In this document: piece by piece, positions 16,694-24,846 of the stretch
Numbering within the stretch: the stretch's first letter is position 1
Layout: each line of letters begins with the position of its first letter
Source: an uncultured Eubacteriales bacterium
GTDB taxonomy: Bacteria > Bacillota > Clostridia > Oscillospirales > Oscillospiraceae
Assembly (NCBI GenBank): GCA_900544705.1
Contig: UQWH01000004.1
Coordinates: 4,554-68,553 of the forward strand
Direction: 5' to 3'
DNA length: 64,000 bases
Made by a program: the position numbers and the translations under genes
Notes under the pieces: model-generated
What the model was told of the DNA's origin: nothing
The model's input: the letters and a program-made list of their open reading frames with translations, nothing else
Databases searched by the model: none

Positions 16694-17267
16694 GGGAGAA
16701 CCTCCGCAAGAGGCGCGCCGCCAGCAGCCCGGCCGTGACCGAGAGCGCCGAGGTGACCCACACCGCCGGCAGAATATCGAAGGGCGCGGCCGCGCCCAGC
16801 GAGGCCCGCACCGCCGCGACCGTGGTCGGCAGCAGCTGGATGGAAGCGGTGTTCATGACGATCAGGCGGCACATCTCGTCCGTAGCCGTCCGGGTGTGGG
16901 CAAGCTCCTGCATCCGCTTCACCGCGGCGATGCCCATGGGCGTGGCGGCGTTGCCGAGGCCGAGCAGGTTGGCAGAAACGTTGGCGCACAGATAGCCCAT
17001 GGCGGTTTCATCGCGGCTCGCCTGCGGAAACAGCCGCCGGAACACCGGCCGCATCACCCGCGCCAGACCGCGCAGCGCCCCCGCCTTTTCCATCAGCTTT
17101 GCCAGTGCGCTCCACAGGCACAGCGCCCCCGCGAGCGACAGCGCCAGCCGGATCGCGCTGCTTGCCCCCTCCATGACCGCGGGCGAAAGCGCGCCCAGAT
17201 TCCCCTCCAGCGCCGCGGCGATCACCGCCGTCACGACCAGCACCATCCAGATCATACCCATCACCAC
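16686..17267 (-). CDS. spmA: Spore maturation protein A
   Basis: 193 residues from a GTG at 17267; GGAGG lies nine bases upstream of it, while the ATG two codons on (17261) is further away. The protein has about five helices and the SpmA signature GYLCANVSANLLGLGNAATPMGI (about 90-112) and EMCRLIVMNTASIQLLPTT. It pairs with SpmB as a membrane complex linked to spore core dehydration. It is the first gene of the two-gene operon and diverges from the AbrB-like gene. Confidence 0.93.
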   Translation of the reverse strand: MVMGMIWMVLVVTAVIAAALEGNLGALSPAVMEGASSAIRLALSLAGALCLWSALAKLMEKAGALRGLARVMRPVFRRLFPQASRDETAMGYLCANVSANLLGLGNAATPMGIAAVKRMQELAHTRTATDEMCRLIVMNTASIQLLPTTVAAVRASLGAAAPFDILPAVWVTSALSVTAGLLAARLLRRFSHA

Positions 17268-17321
17268 GGGACAACACCTCCGTGGACAATCTATGCAGGA
17301 CTGCCGCGCAAAATGCGGGTA

Positions 17322-17350
17322 TTGACTGGTAAAATATCTCCTGATATAAT
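17322..17350 (+). promoter_or_regulatory. Promoter of the AbrB-like gene
   Basis: TTGACT (17322-17327), 17 bases, TATAAT (17345-17350): nearly perfect sigma-A promoter, with AAAGGAGGG and the ATG at 17372 close behind. Confidence 0.88.
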
Positions 17351-17371
17351 AGATGCAAAGGAGGGAGAATC

Positions 17372-17617
17372 ATGGGAAACGGAATGATCCGCCGCGTGGA
17401 CGAGCTGGGGCGCGTCGTCCTGCCGGCCGAGCTGCGGCGGGAGCTGGACATCGGAGAGCGCGACCTCGTGGAGGTCCGTCTGGAGGGCGAGGAGATCCGC
17501 ATTCGGAAAACGACGGCCCGGTGCGTGTTCTGCGGCAGGGAAAGCGACCTGCTGGCCTTCCGCGGGCGGTGCGTCTGCCGCGCCTGCCGGGAGCAGCTCT
17601 GCGCCGCCGAAGATTGA
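17372..17617 (+). CDS. AbrB/SpoVT-type DNA-binding protein with zinc site
   Basis: 81 residues. The first 47 are a swapped-hairpin AbrB domain (RRVDELGRVVLPAELRREL...). The C-terminus carries Cys51, Cys54, Cys69 and Cys72 (CVFC...CRAC), a small zinc-binding knuckle found in clostridial members. Such proteins are transition-state or sporulation regulators acting as dimers or tetramers on AT-rich DNA. It sits between spmA (divergent) and thyA, and has its own strong promoter. Targets unknown. Confidence 0.88.
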   Translation: MGNGMIRRVDELGRVVLPAELRRELDIGERDLVEVRLEGEEIRIRKTTARCVFCGRESDLLAFRGRCVCRACREQLCAAED

Positions 17618-17665
17618 CAAACGCCGCCGCTTCTGGTATTCTGCTATAGAACAGGAGGGACGGCC

Positions 17666-18496
17666 ATGAGCTATGCAGACATCGTTTACAAGGAAACCTG
17701 CCGGAAAATTCTGTCCGAGGGCGTCTGGGACACCGACCGCGAGGTGCGTCCGCGCTGGCCGGACGGCACGCCCGCGCACACGATCAAGACCTTCGGCGTC
17801 GTCAACCGCTATGATCTGAAAAAGGAATTCCCCATCATGACGCTGCGCAGGACGTACTACCGCTCCTGCATCGACGAGCTTCTGTGGATCTGGCAGAAGA
17901 AATCCAACGACGTGCACGAGCTTTCCAGCCACATCTGGGACAGTTGGGCGGACGAAAACGGCTCCATCGGCAAGGCCTACGGCTATCAGCTGGGCGTGAA
18001 GCACCGCTACCCGGAGGGCGAGTTTGATCAGGTCGACCGCGTGCTTTTTGACCTGAAGCACAACCCCGCCAGCCGCCGCATCCTGACGAATCTCTACAAT
18101 TTCAGCGATCTGCACGAGATGGCGCTCTATCCCTGCGCCTATTCCATGACCTTCAACGTCAGCGGCAACACGCTCAACGCCATTCTGAATCAGCGCTCGC
18201 AGGATATGCTCACGGCGAACAACTGGAACGTGGTGCAGTACGCCGTGCTGGTGCATATGCTCGCGCAGGTGTCCGGGCTGGAGGCGGGCGAGCTGGTGCA
18301 CGTGATCGCGGACTGCCACATCTATGACCGCCATGTGCCGCTGGTCGAGCAGCTGCTGGAGCGCGAGCCGTACCCGGCGCCGGAATTTTATGTCAACCCG
18401 GAAGTGAAGAATTTCTACGATTTCACCGTGGACGACTTCCGGCTGGAAAACTACCGTTACCACGAATTCCGGGAGAAGATTCCGGTTGCGATCTGA
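17666..18496 (+). CDS. thyA: Thymidylate synthase
   Basis: 276 residues, ACAGGAGGGACGGCC before the ATG. Catalytic Cys157 lies in LYPCAYS, the phosphate arginine pair is ASRRIL (Arg137-Arg138), and QRSQDM with the downstream NNWNVVQYA segment forms the dUMP site. It methylates dUMP to dTMP using methylene-THF and yields dihydrofolate, which the adjacent folA product recycles. The usual PCH after the nucleophile is PCA here, a variant seen in some clostridial ThyA proteins. Clearly functional-looking. Confidence 0.95.
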   Translation: MSYADIVYKETCRKILSEGVWDTDREVRPRWPDGTPAHTIKTFGVVNRYDLKKEFPIMTLRRTYYRSCIDELLWIWQKKSNDVHELSSHIWDSWADENGSIGKAYGYQLGVKHRYPEGEFDQVDRVLFDLKHNPASRRILTNLYNFSDLHEMALYPCAYSMTFNVSGNTLNAILNQRSQDMLTANNWNVVQYAVLVHMLAQVSGLEAGELVHVIADCHIYDRHVPLVEQLLEREPYPAPEFYVNPEVKNFYDFTVDDFRLENYRYHEFREKIPVAI

Positions 18497-18505
18497 GGCC
18501 GCCGC

Positions 18506-19009
18506 ATGGAAGCCATCGTGAATGTGACCCCGGATTGGGGCATCGGCTTTGAAAATCGCCTGCTTGTGGCCATTCCGGAGGACTTAAAGCGCTTCCGCGC
18601 GCTGACCGAGGGGAAAACCGTGATTCTGGGGCGCAAAACGCTGCAAACCTTCCCCGGCGGAAAACCGCTGAAAAACCGCCGGAATCTCGTGCTTTCTTCG
18701 GATTTTTCTTTCTGCCCGGAGGGGGCGGAGGTGCTGCACGGCGAGGCGGAGCTGTTTGCGCTGCTGCGGACGCTGAATTCGGACGAGCTGTGCGTCATCG
18801 GCGGCGAGAGCGTCTATCGGTTGCTCCTGCCCTATTGCGGCCGGGTGCGCCTGACGCGGACGTTCTGCGATCTGCCCGCCGACCGCTTTTTCCCCGACCT
18901 CGACCGTCTGCCCGGCTGGACGCAGACGTGGGCGTCGGAGGTTCAGGCGTCCGGCGGAACGGAATATCAGTTTGTAGATTATGTAAACCAATCACCGCTG
19001 CCTCTGTAG
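18506..19009 (+). CDS. folA: Dihydrofolate reductase
   Basis: 167 residues. IVNVTPDWGIGFENRLLVAIPEDLKRF (4-30) contains the Met20-type loop and the acidic substrate residue (Glu25/Asp26); TVILGRKTLQTFPGGKPL and VIGGESVYRLLLPY are the NADPH-binding segments. It reduces dihydrofolate to THF with NADPH. It starts nine bases after thyA, forming the classic thyA-folA operon. GAGG lies seven bases before the ATG. Confidence 0.94.
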   Translation: MEAIVNVTPDWGIGFENRLLVAIPEDLKRFRALTEGKTVILGRKTLQTFPGGKPLKNRRNLVLSSDFSFCPEGAEVLHGEAELFALLRTLNSDELCVIGGESVYRLLLPYCGRVRLTRTFCDLPADRFFPDLDRLPGWTQTWASEVQASGGTEYQFVDYVNQSPLPL

Positions 19010-19057
19010 GTAGCCGGCCGGCGGTGTAACCGTCGATTAAATAGAGAAAAAGAATAT

Positions 19058-19100
19058 CCCCGGCGGGCAGAGAAATATCTCTGCCCGCCGGGGTGTTTTT
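19058..19100 (+). terminator. Terminator of thyA-folA
   Basis: CCCCGGCGGGCAGAGA (19058-19073) pairs with TCTCTGCCCGCCGGGG (19078-19093), followed by TGTTTTT. Confidence 0.93.
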
Positions 19101-19119
19101 GCAGATTGCAGAGCCGACA

Positions 19120-19260
19120 TTCCTGTAATCGCCACTGCCTGCACGCGGAACGCTCAAGAGCGTTCCCTACGGGTACCACCGCAATCTTGAACCATCACGT
19201 AGGGTGCGGGTGAAATTACGAACCGTTCCCTACGGGTGCGTACAAAGGATTACCTGCCCT
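19120..19260. repeat. Dispersed intergenic repeat copy
   Basis: GGAACGCT-CAAG-AGCGTTCC at 19147-19166 with CCTGCACGC on the left and CTACGGG on the right, followed by a CACGTAGGGTGCGGG segment (about 19193-19210) and another GAACCGTTCCCTACGGG piece. Inverse orientation relative to the cluster at 5840. No gene is visible in 19101-19291. Confidence 0.8.
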
Positions 19261-19291
19261 GTGGGGCGGGCGGCTGCCCGCCCGCGAAATC

Positions 19292-21124
19292 TCACACCGC
19301 GTCGTTTTTCAGGAGGCGGGCGGCGGATTCCTCCGCGAACTGCCGGCTGTAAAGATCGTGGTAATAGCCGCGCGCCTTCACTAGCGATTCGTGCGTGCCC
19401 TGCTCGACGATCTTGCCGTCGCGGACAACTAAAATCAGGTCGGCCTTGCGGATGGTCGACAGGCGGTGCGCGATCAGGAAGGATGTGCGGTCGCGGAGCA
19501 GATGGTCGATCGCCTGCTGGATGAGCTGTTCGGTCTGGGTGTCGATGGAGCTGGTCGCCTCGTCCAGCACGAAGATGCGCGGGTCTGCCAGCACCGCGCG
19601 GGCAAAGGAGATGAGCTGCTTTTCGCCGGTGGAGAGCTTGTCGCCGCCCTCTCCCACCTCGCTGTCCCAGCCGTTTTCCAGCTTTGCCGCGACGGTATCG
19701 GCGGAAACGGCCTTCGCCGCGGCCTCGACCTCGGCGTCCGTCGCGTCCAGACGGCCGTAGCGGATGTTCTCGCGGACGCTGCCGGAGAAGAGGTGCGGAC
19801 TTTGCAGCACGTAGCCGATGTTGGAATGGAGCCAGAGCTGGCTGCGCTCGCGGTAATCGCAGCCGTCGATCAGGATTTTCCCCTCCGTCGGCTCAAAGAA
19901 GCGGCAGGTGAGGTTCACAAGGGTCGATTTGCCCGCGCCGGTCTCGCCCACGAGGGCGACGGTCGTCCCGGCGGGAATTTTCAGCGAAAAGTGCTGCAAA
20001 ACGTCCTCGCCGCCGTCCGGATAGCGGAAGGTCACGTCCTGAAATTCGATGTCGCCGTGCAGCGGCTCCCAGTTTTCCTTCTTCGGATGGAAGGCGTCGC
20101 CGTAGACCGCCTCGACCTCCGGCGTGTCGCGCACCTCCGGCTCCTTGTCCAGAAGGTCGGTGACGCGCTCAATGGAGGCTTGCAGGGAGATAAACTCCGC
20201 GATGTTTGAGGCCGTCATCTGAATGGGCTCGAAGATGCCCACGGCATAGGTCAGGAAGGTGGAAAGCGTCGCCAGCTCCAGCGCCTGCTCGGTGACGAGG
20301 TAGCCGCCGCGCAGCAGCACGACCGACACGGCCAGCGTGCTGAACAGCAGCACCAGCGGGATATACACGGCGTTGAGCCGCGCGGCGCGGATGCCGGAAT
20401 CGTGCATCTTCGACGTAAGCTCACGGAAAGAGCCGGTCATTCTCTCCTCAATGACGAGGGTCTTGGTCGTCTTGGCGCCGGTGATGCCCTCGTTGAACGC
20501 GCCCGTGATGCGGGAATTCAGCTTGCGCACCTTGCGGTTCCAGTGCAGGATGCGGTTCTGGAAATAGGCCGTCAGGACAGCCATGACCGGCACGATCAGC
20601 ATCACGACCAGCGCGAGCTTCCAGTTGAGGATCAGCATGGACACCATGGTGCCGGCCACGTAGAACAGCGCCCAGAGAATATCCGTGAAGTTCCACGCGA
20701 TCATGCCGGCGATACGGTTGGTGTCGCTCATCACGCGGGAGAGAAGATAACCGACCGGCGTGACGTTGTAGAAGGAGAAGGACAGCGTTTGCAGGTGGTG
20801 GAACAGCCGCTGTTTCATGTCGCGGCCGAGGTACATCTCGATGCGCATGGAGTTGTTGCAGAACCACATGACGCTCAGCCCCTGCAAAACGATCAGCGCC
20901 AGATACACAAGTGCGTAGGGAAGCAGGCCCGTGGTCACGCCCTTTTCGATGAAATTGCGGATGGCGTAGCGCTGCATGAGCGGCAGCAGCACGTCCACAA
21001 GAGCGCAAAGGCCGTTGAAGGTCAGCATCCCGACGAAATCCGCGCGGTAGTTTTTGAGGAAGGGCTTCAGACGCTTCCAGATGCCCCAGTCAAAGCTCTG
21101 GGTAAACTCTTTTTCGTCATGCAT
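19292..21124 (-). CDS. ABC exporter subunit, canonical Walker B, altered signature
   Basis: 610 residues: a six-helix membrane domain (about 1-330) fused to an ATPase domain. Walker A VGETGAGKST, Walker B IFVLDEATSS with the catalytic Glu, but the signature is LSTGEKQ in place of LSGGQ. It overlaps the partner gene by eight bases and has GAAGGAGG upstream. The partner at 21117 has a normal signature but Asp instead of the catalytic Glu. Together they make one good and one degenerate ATP site, the architecture of heterodimeric multidrug exporters such as BmrCD, LmrCD and TM287/288. Substrate unknown; drug or peptide export is likely. Confidence 0.9.
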   Translation of the reverse strand: MHDEKEFTQSFDWGIWKRLKPFLKNYRADFVGMLTFNGLCALVDVLLPLMQRYAIRNFIEKGVTTGLLPYALVYLALIVLQGLSVMWFCNNSMRIEMYLGRDMKQRLFHHLQTLSFSFYNVTPVGYLLSRVMSDTNRIAGMIAWNFTDILWALFYVAGTMVSMLILNWKLALVVMLIVPVMAVLTAYFQNRILHWNRKVRKLNSRITGAFNEGITGAKTTKTLVIEERMTGSFRELTSKMHDSGIRAARLNAVYIPLVLLFSTLAVSVVLLRGGYLVTEQALELATLSTFLTYAVGIFEPIQMTASNIAEFISLQASIERVTDLLDKEPEVRDTPEVEAVYGDAFHPKKENWEPLHGDIEFQDVTFRYPDGGEDVLQHFSLKIPAGTTVALVGETGAGKSTLVNLTCRFFEPTEGKILIDGCDYRERSQLWLHSNIGYVLQSPHLFSGSVRENIRYGRLDATDAEVEAAAKAVSADTVAAKLENGWDSEVGEGGDKLSTGEKQLISFARAVLADPRIFVLDEATSSIDTQTEQLIQQAIDHLLRDRTSFLIAHRLSTIRKADLILVVRDGKIVEQGTHESLVKARGYYHDLYSRQFAEESAARLLKNDAV

Positions 21125-22955
21125 TGTCCCCGCCTCCTTCCAAAATCAGCGCGCGGTCGTCGCTGCGCATCTGAATGTCATAGATGTCCCGGTAGATGCC
21201 CGGACGGGCAATCAGCTCCTCATGCGTGCCCAGCTCGGCGAGCTTCCCGTCCTCCAGCACGAGGATGCGGTCGGCCTGCATCAGCGTCGGAATACGGTGG
21301 GAGATCAGAATGACCGTGGCGTCCTGCAGGGTTTCGCGCAGGGCGGCGCGGATCTTGGCGTCCGTTTCCGCGTCCACGGCGGAGAGGGAATCGTCGAAGA
21401 TCATCACGGGTGCTCTTTGCAGCAGCATCCGCGCGATGGCCACGCGCTGCTTCTGCCCGCCGGAGAGGGTCACGCCGCGTTCGCCGACGACGGTGTCGTA
21501 GCCCTCCGGGAAGGCCGAGATCGCCTCGTCCACGCAGGCGATCCTCGCCGCCGCGCGCATCTCCTCCTCCGTCGCGTCCGGCCTTGCGGCGCAGATGTTC
21601 TCGCGGATGGTCTGCGAGAAGAGAAAGGGCTCCTGCAAGACAAAACCGACATGCCTGCGCAGGTCGCTGCGCGACAGCTCGCGCAGGTCAACGCCGCCGA
21701 TCCGGATGCTGCCGGACTGCACGTCGTAGAGCCGGTCGAGCAGCTGCACGAGCGTGCTCTTGCCGGAGCCGGTGCCGCCCAGAATGGCGAAGGTCTCGCC
21801 CTGCCGGATGGTAAAGGAGAGGTCGTGCAGGACCTCCTGCCCCTCGTAGCCGAAGCTGACATGGTCAAACTCGATGTCGCCGGGGGCAAATGGCTTCGCG
21901 TCCGGCGCGTCGGCCTCCTCCTTGGCGTTCAGGATGTAGCCCACGCGGTCCATGGACACGCCGGCCTTGCTCATCTCCGACAGCACGCGGCCCAGCGAAC
22001 GCACCGGCCACGCCAGCGATTCGTTGTAGGTCACAAAGGCGAGGAAGGAGCCGAGAGTCATGCGGCCGTTCACGGTCTCGACCACGCCGAACAGGATGAT
22101 GACCATGACCTGAAGGCAGGTCAGAAGCGTCCCGGACGCCCAGTAGACGGACAGAAGCCTGCCCAGCTTGACCCACAGGCGGGAAAAGCGATTGTTCTTT
22201 TCGTCGAACTTGTCGTCCTCGAAGCGCTCGCGCCCGAAGGCGCGCACGACGCGCACGCCGGTGAGATTTTCCTGCGCGCAGGTGGTCAGCTCGCCTTCGG
22301 CCTCGTCCGCGACCTGAAAGCGCGAGGAGATCTTGCGGTAAAACACGCCGGACGACAGCCCCACGATGGGCAGGAAGACCGTCGCAACCAGCGACAGCCG
22401 GACGTTCATCGTATACATGACGCCCAGATACAGCGCGATCAGAATGACCGTCCGCACGACCTCGACGAGCTGATTGCACACGAAATTGCGGATGACGTCC
22501 ACGTCGGAGGTGCAGCGCTGAATGATGTCGCCGGTGGGATTGGCCTTGTGCCACGCAAAGGTGAGGTGCTGAATGTGGCGGTAGAGGCTGTCGCGCAGGC
22601 TCTTGACATAGGTCTCCGAGCCTTTGGACAGGTTGACGCGCTGGCCGTAATTGCACAGGCCGCGCAGAATGGCGACCGCCAGCACGGCCGCCGCCGCGAC
22701 CCACAGCGCGCGCAGGGTGTCGCCGGTCAGGACGTCCCAGTGCAGCAGCCGCAGCAGCCACGCCGGGACCTCCGGGGTCTTGCTGTCGAGAATGGAGTCC
22801 ACCGTCAGGCGGATGATCTGCGGCGTGAGCGCGTTGAGGGCCATGCTCAGGCAGGAGAAGATCAGCCCCGCCAGAAAAAAGCCCCGGCAGCCCCGGAGAT
22901 AGCGCATCACCAGCCGCGTCTTTTCTCTCCGGGACAGTTTTTCATTCGTTTCCAT
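21117..22955 (-). CDS. ABC exporter subunit with degenerate Walker B
   Basis: 612 residues from the ATG at 22955 (AAAAGGGGG eight bases upstream); a TTG at 22976 is less likely. Six-helix domain (about 20-320) plus ATPase: Walker A LGGTGSGKST, signature LSGGQKQR, Walker B MIFDDS, with Asp where the catalytic Glu normally stands. It is the first structural gene after an 21-residue leader ORF and an intrinsic terminator, so its transcription is probably controlled by attenuation. It forms a heterodimer with the 19292 product. Confidence 0.9.
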   Translation of the reverse strand: METNEKLSRREKTRLVMRYLRGCRGFFLAGLIFSCLSMALNALTPQIIRLTVDSILDSKTPEVPAWLLRLLHWDVLTGDTLRALWVAAAAVLAVAILRGLCNYGQRVNLSKGSETYVKSLRDSLYRHIQHLTFAWHKANPTGDIIQRCTSDVDVIRNFVCNQLVEVVRTVILIALYLGVMYTMNVRLSLVATVFLPIVGLSSGVFYRKISSRFQVADEAEGELTTCAQENLTGVRVVRAFGRERFEDDKFDEKNNRFSRLWVKLGRLLSVYWASGTLLTCLQVMVIILFGVVETVNGRMTLGSFLAFVTYNESLAWPVRSLGRVLSEMSKAGVSMDRVGYILNAKEEADAPDAKPFAPGDIEFDHVSFGYEGQEVLHDLSFTIRQGETFAILGGTGSGKSTLVQLLDRLYDVQSGSIRIGGVDLRELSRSDLRRHVGFVLQEPFLFSQTIRENICAARPDATEEEMRAAARIACVDEAISAFPEGYDTVVGERGVTLSGGQKQRVAIARMLLQRAPVMIFDDSLSAVDAETDAKIRAALRETLQDATVILISHRIPTLMQADRILVLEDGKLAELGTHEELIARPGIYRDIYDIQMRSDDRALILEGGGDNA

Positions 22956-22971
22956 GGATTTTCCCCCTTTT

Positions 22972-23015
22972 GACAAAAAGAAAAGCGTTCTCTGCGGTCA
23001 GACCGCAGAGAACGC
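22972..23015 (-). terminator. Attenuator (intrinsic terminator) before the ABC exporter
   Basis: Read leftwards, GCGTTCTCTGCGG pairs with CCGCAGAGAACGC (23015-22985, loop TCTGA), followed by TTTTCTTTTTG. It lies between the leader ORF stop and the exporter start, so it should stop transcription before the exporter unless disrupted. The leader codons around TCTCTGCG (about 23058-23051) can pair with CGCAGAGA in the 3' arm, giving a plausible antiterminator. Confidence 0.85.
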
Positions 23016-23035
23016 GCAAAAAGTCCGCAAAATGC

Positions 23036-23101
23036 CTACCTCGGACGGCGCGCAGAGATCCCCGCGGGATAAAATCTGACCGATGCAAAGATGTATTTCA
23101 T
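23036..23101 (-). CDS. Leader peptide of the ABC exporter operon (21 residues)
   Basis: ATG at 23101-23099 with AAAGGAGG eight bases upstream, stop TAG at 23038-23036. The peptide begins MKYIFASVRFYP and ends SARRPR; it is basic and aromatic and too short to be a transport part. It sits between a consensus promoter and the attenuator hairpin. In Bacillus subtilis the heterodimeric exporter genes bmrCD are controlled through such a leader ORF (bmrB) by ribosome-mediated attenuation. The same logic is inferred here: drug-slowed ribosomes on the leader would free the antiterminator pairing. Too short for routine gene calling. Confidence 0.75.
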   Translation of the reverse strand: MKYIFASVRFYPAGISARRPR

Positions 23102-23135
23102 GCTGCGCGCCTCCTTTCGTTGAATTCTATCCTCT

Positions 23136-23164
23136 ACTATAGGGTTTTTGCCGCAGTTTGTCAA
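23136..23164 (-). promoter_or_regulatory. Promoter of the leader-exporter operon
   Basis: On the minus strand TTGACA (23164-23159), exactly 17 bases, TATAGT (23141-23136). The -35 overlaps the stop codon of the upstream GH2 gene. Confidence 0.9.
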
Positions 23165-24846
23165 TAGGAGAATTTCAATTTTTCCGCAATCGCACACATT
23201 CTGGCCTCATCCGCCTTGCACACGGCGCGGTCATAGCTCACAAGGCCGTTCGTCTCGTCCTCCACGTCGGAAAGCTGGGTGTAGATCGCGGCGCACAGGC
23301 CCTTTTCCCGCGCAGGGACGATCTCGTCCAGATAGAGCCGCTCCAGTGCGTCCATAAAGGCGGGCTGCTCCTTGAAAAAGCGGTAGCCATAGGTTTTTTC
23401 CGTGTTGAACACGTGGCCCTCGGGCTTGTAGGAATAGCCGCCGAATTCCGACAGCACGAGCGGTTTTTCGCTTTTCGGCAGGCGCACGGGCTTGAAATAG
23501 ACGTGCAGGCTCTCCACGTCGGACTGCCCGCAGCGGAACCAGCCGGAGGTCGTGTCGATAAAGCGGGAATCGTCCAGCGCGCGCAGGCGCTCGAACTGCG
23601 CCTGACTGTCAAACTGCCCCCAGCCCTCGTTGAAGATCGTCCAGTAGCAGACGCAGGGGTGCTTTTGCAGCAGCCGCACGGTTTCCTCCATCGCCTCGGT
23701 AAAGGCGCGGCGCGTGGCCGGGTCGCGGTGCATCCTGCGGTCGTTCCGGCGGCGGATGCCCAGCGTGGGCAGCGCCGTGTCCGTGAAAAAGGAATACGCG
23801 CCGTTATTGACCATGTCCTGAAAGACCACCATGCCCAGCCGGTCGCAGGCGTAGTAGAACAGCTCCGGCTCGACCTTGATGTGCTTGCGCAGGGTGTTGA
23901 AGCCGAGACGCTTCATGGCCAGAATGTCCTCGTCGAAGCAGGCGGGAGAGGCGGGCGTGAACAGGCCGTCGCTCCAGTAGCCCTGATCGAGCACGCCGTG
24001 GAAGAAATAGGGCCTGCCGTTCAGGCACAGGCGGGGAAAGCCGTCCACCTCGCGCACGTCCAGCGTCCGCAGGGCGAAATAGGTCTGCACGCGGTCCTGC
24101 GCGGTTTCGATCTCCGTTTCGTAGAGATAGGGGTCCTCCGGCGACCACAGCCGCGGCGCGGGCAGCTCCAGCACCGCCTGTCCGCCGGAAAATGCCTGCG
24201 TCAGGACGCCCTGCGGCGTCTTTACGCGCACGGTACCCCTCTGAGCGCCCTCGATGTGCAGCGTGACGCGGTTTCCGGAGATCTCCGGGCGCACCGCGCG
24301 GATATACTCCTCCGGGACGCTTTCCATCCACACCGTCTGCCACAGGCCGGACACCGGCGTGTACCACATGCCGCCGCGCTCGTGCTTCTGCTTGCCGTAG
24401 GGCAGAATATGGCGGTCCAGCTCATCGGTCACGCGGACGGTGAGGACGTTTTCCTCCCGCAGCGCATCGGTCACGTCAAAGGAGAAGGGCGCATAGCCGC
24501 CGGTGTGCGCGCCGAGGCGCACGCCGTTGAGTGCGACCTCCGCGACCTGATCGGCCGCGCCGAAGTGCAGCAGCACGCGCCCGCGGACAAAGCCCTCCGG
24601 CAGGCGGAAGCGGCGGCGGTAGCAGAGAGCCGTCCCGTCGGGATAGGTTTCGTGAATCCCGGAGAGCAGCGACTCCGGCGGGAAGGGGACGCGGATGGTG
24701 CGGTCATAGGCCTCGCTGCCGGCAGAGAATTCCCATTCGCCGTTGAGGTTAAAATAGGAATCGCGGCGCAGGGTGGGGCGGGGATATTCCTGCCACGGCC
24801 GGCCCTGCAGCGCGCGCCCCGCCTGCGTCATGAGATCACTGTGCAT
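23161..24846 (-). CDS. Glycoside hydrolase family 2 enzyme
   Basis: 561 residues. An N-terminal jelly-roll sugar-binding domain (about 20-175), an immunoglobulin-like domain (about 180-265) and a TIM barrel. The acid/base is Glu407 in TIFNEGWGQF and the nucleophile Glu467 in LVLSEFGGYS, both intact. GH2 covers beta-galactosidase, beta-glucuronidase and beta-mannosidase activities. There is no signal peptide, so it acts in the cytoplasm on a disaccharide or glycoside brought in by the MFS transporter whose gene overlaps it by 11 bases. GGAGG precedes the ATG by six bases. Exact sugar unknown; the NxK signature of glucuronidases was not seen. Confidence 0.88.
   Translation of the reverse strand: MHSDLMTQAGRALQGRPWQEYPRPTLRRDSYFNLNGEWEFSAGSEAYDRTIRVPFPPESLLSGIHETYPDGTALCYRRRFRLPEGFVRGRVLLHFGAADQVAEVALNGVRLGAHTGGYAPFSFDVTDALREENVLTVRVTDELDRHILPYGKQKHERGGMWYTPVSGLWQTVWMESVPEEYIRAVRPEISGNRVTLHIEGAQRGTVRVKTPQGVLTQAFSGGQAVLELPAPRLWSPEDPYLYETEIETAQDRVQTYFALRTLDVREVDGFPRLCLNGRPYFFHGVLDQGYWSDGLFTPASPACFDEDILAMKRLGFNTLRKHIKVEPELFYYACDRLGMVVFQDMVNNGAYSFFTDTALPTLGIRRRNDRRMHRDPATRRAFTEAMEETVRLLQKHPCVCYWTIFNEGWGQFDSQAQFERLRALDDSRFIDTTSGWFRCGQSDVESLHVYFKPVRLPKSEKPLVLSEFGGYSYKPEGHVFNTEKTYGYRFFKEQPAFMDALERLYLDEIVPAREKGLCAAIYTQLSDVEDETNGLVSYDRAVCKADEARMCAIAEKLKFSY

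Noticed and set aside
16187..17267. Sporulation gene cluster
   Set aside because: Only spmA/spmB and an AbrB-like gene are present; these also occur in non-spore-formers, so sporulation is not claimed.
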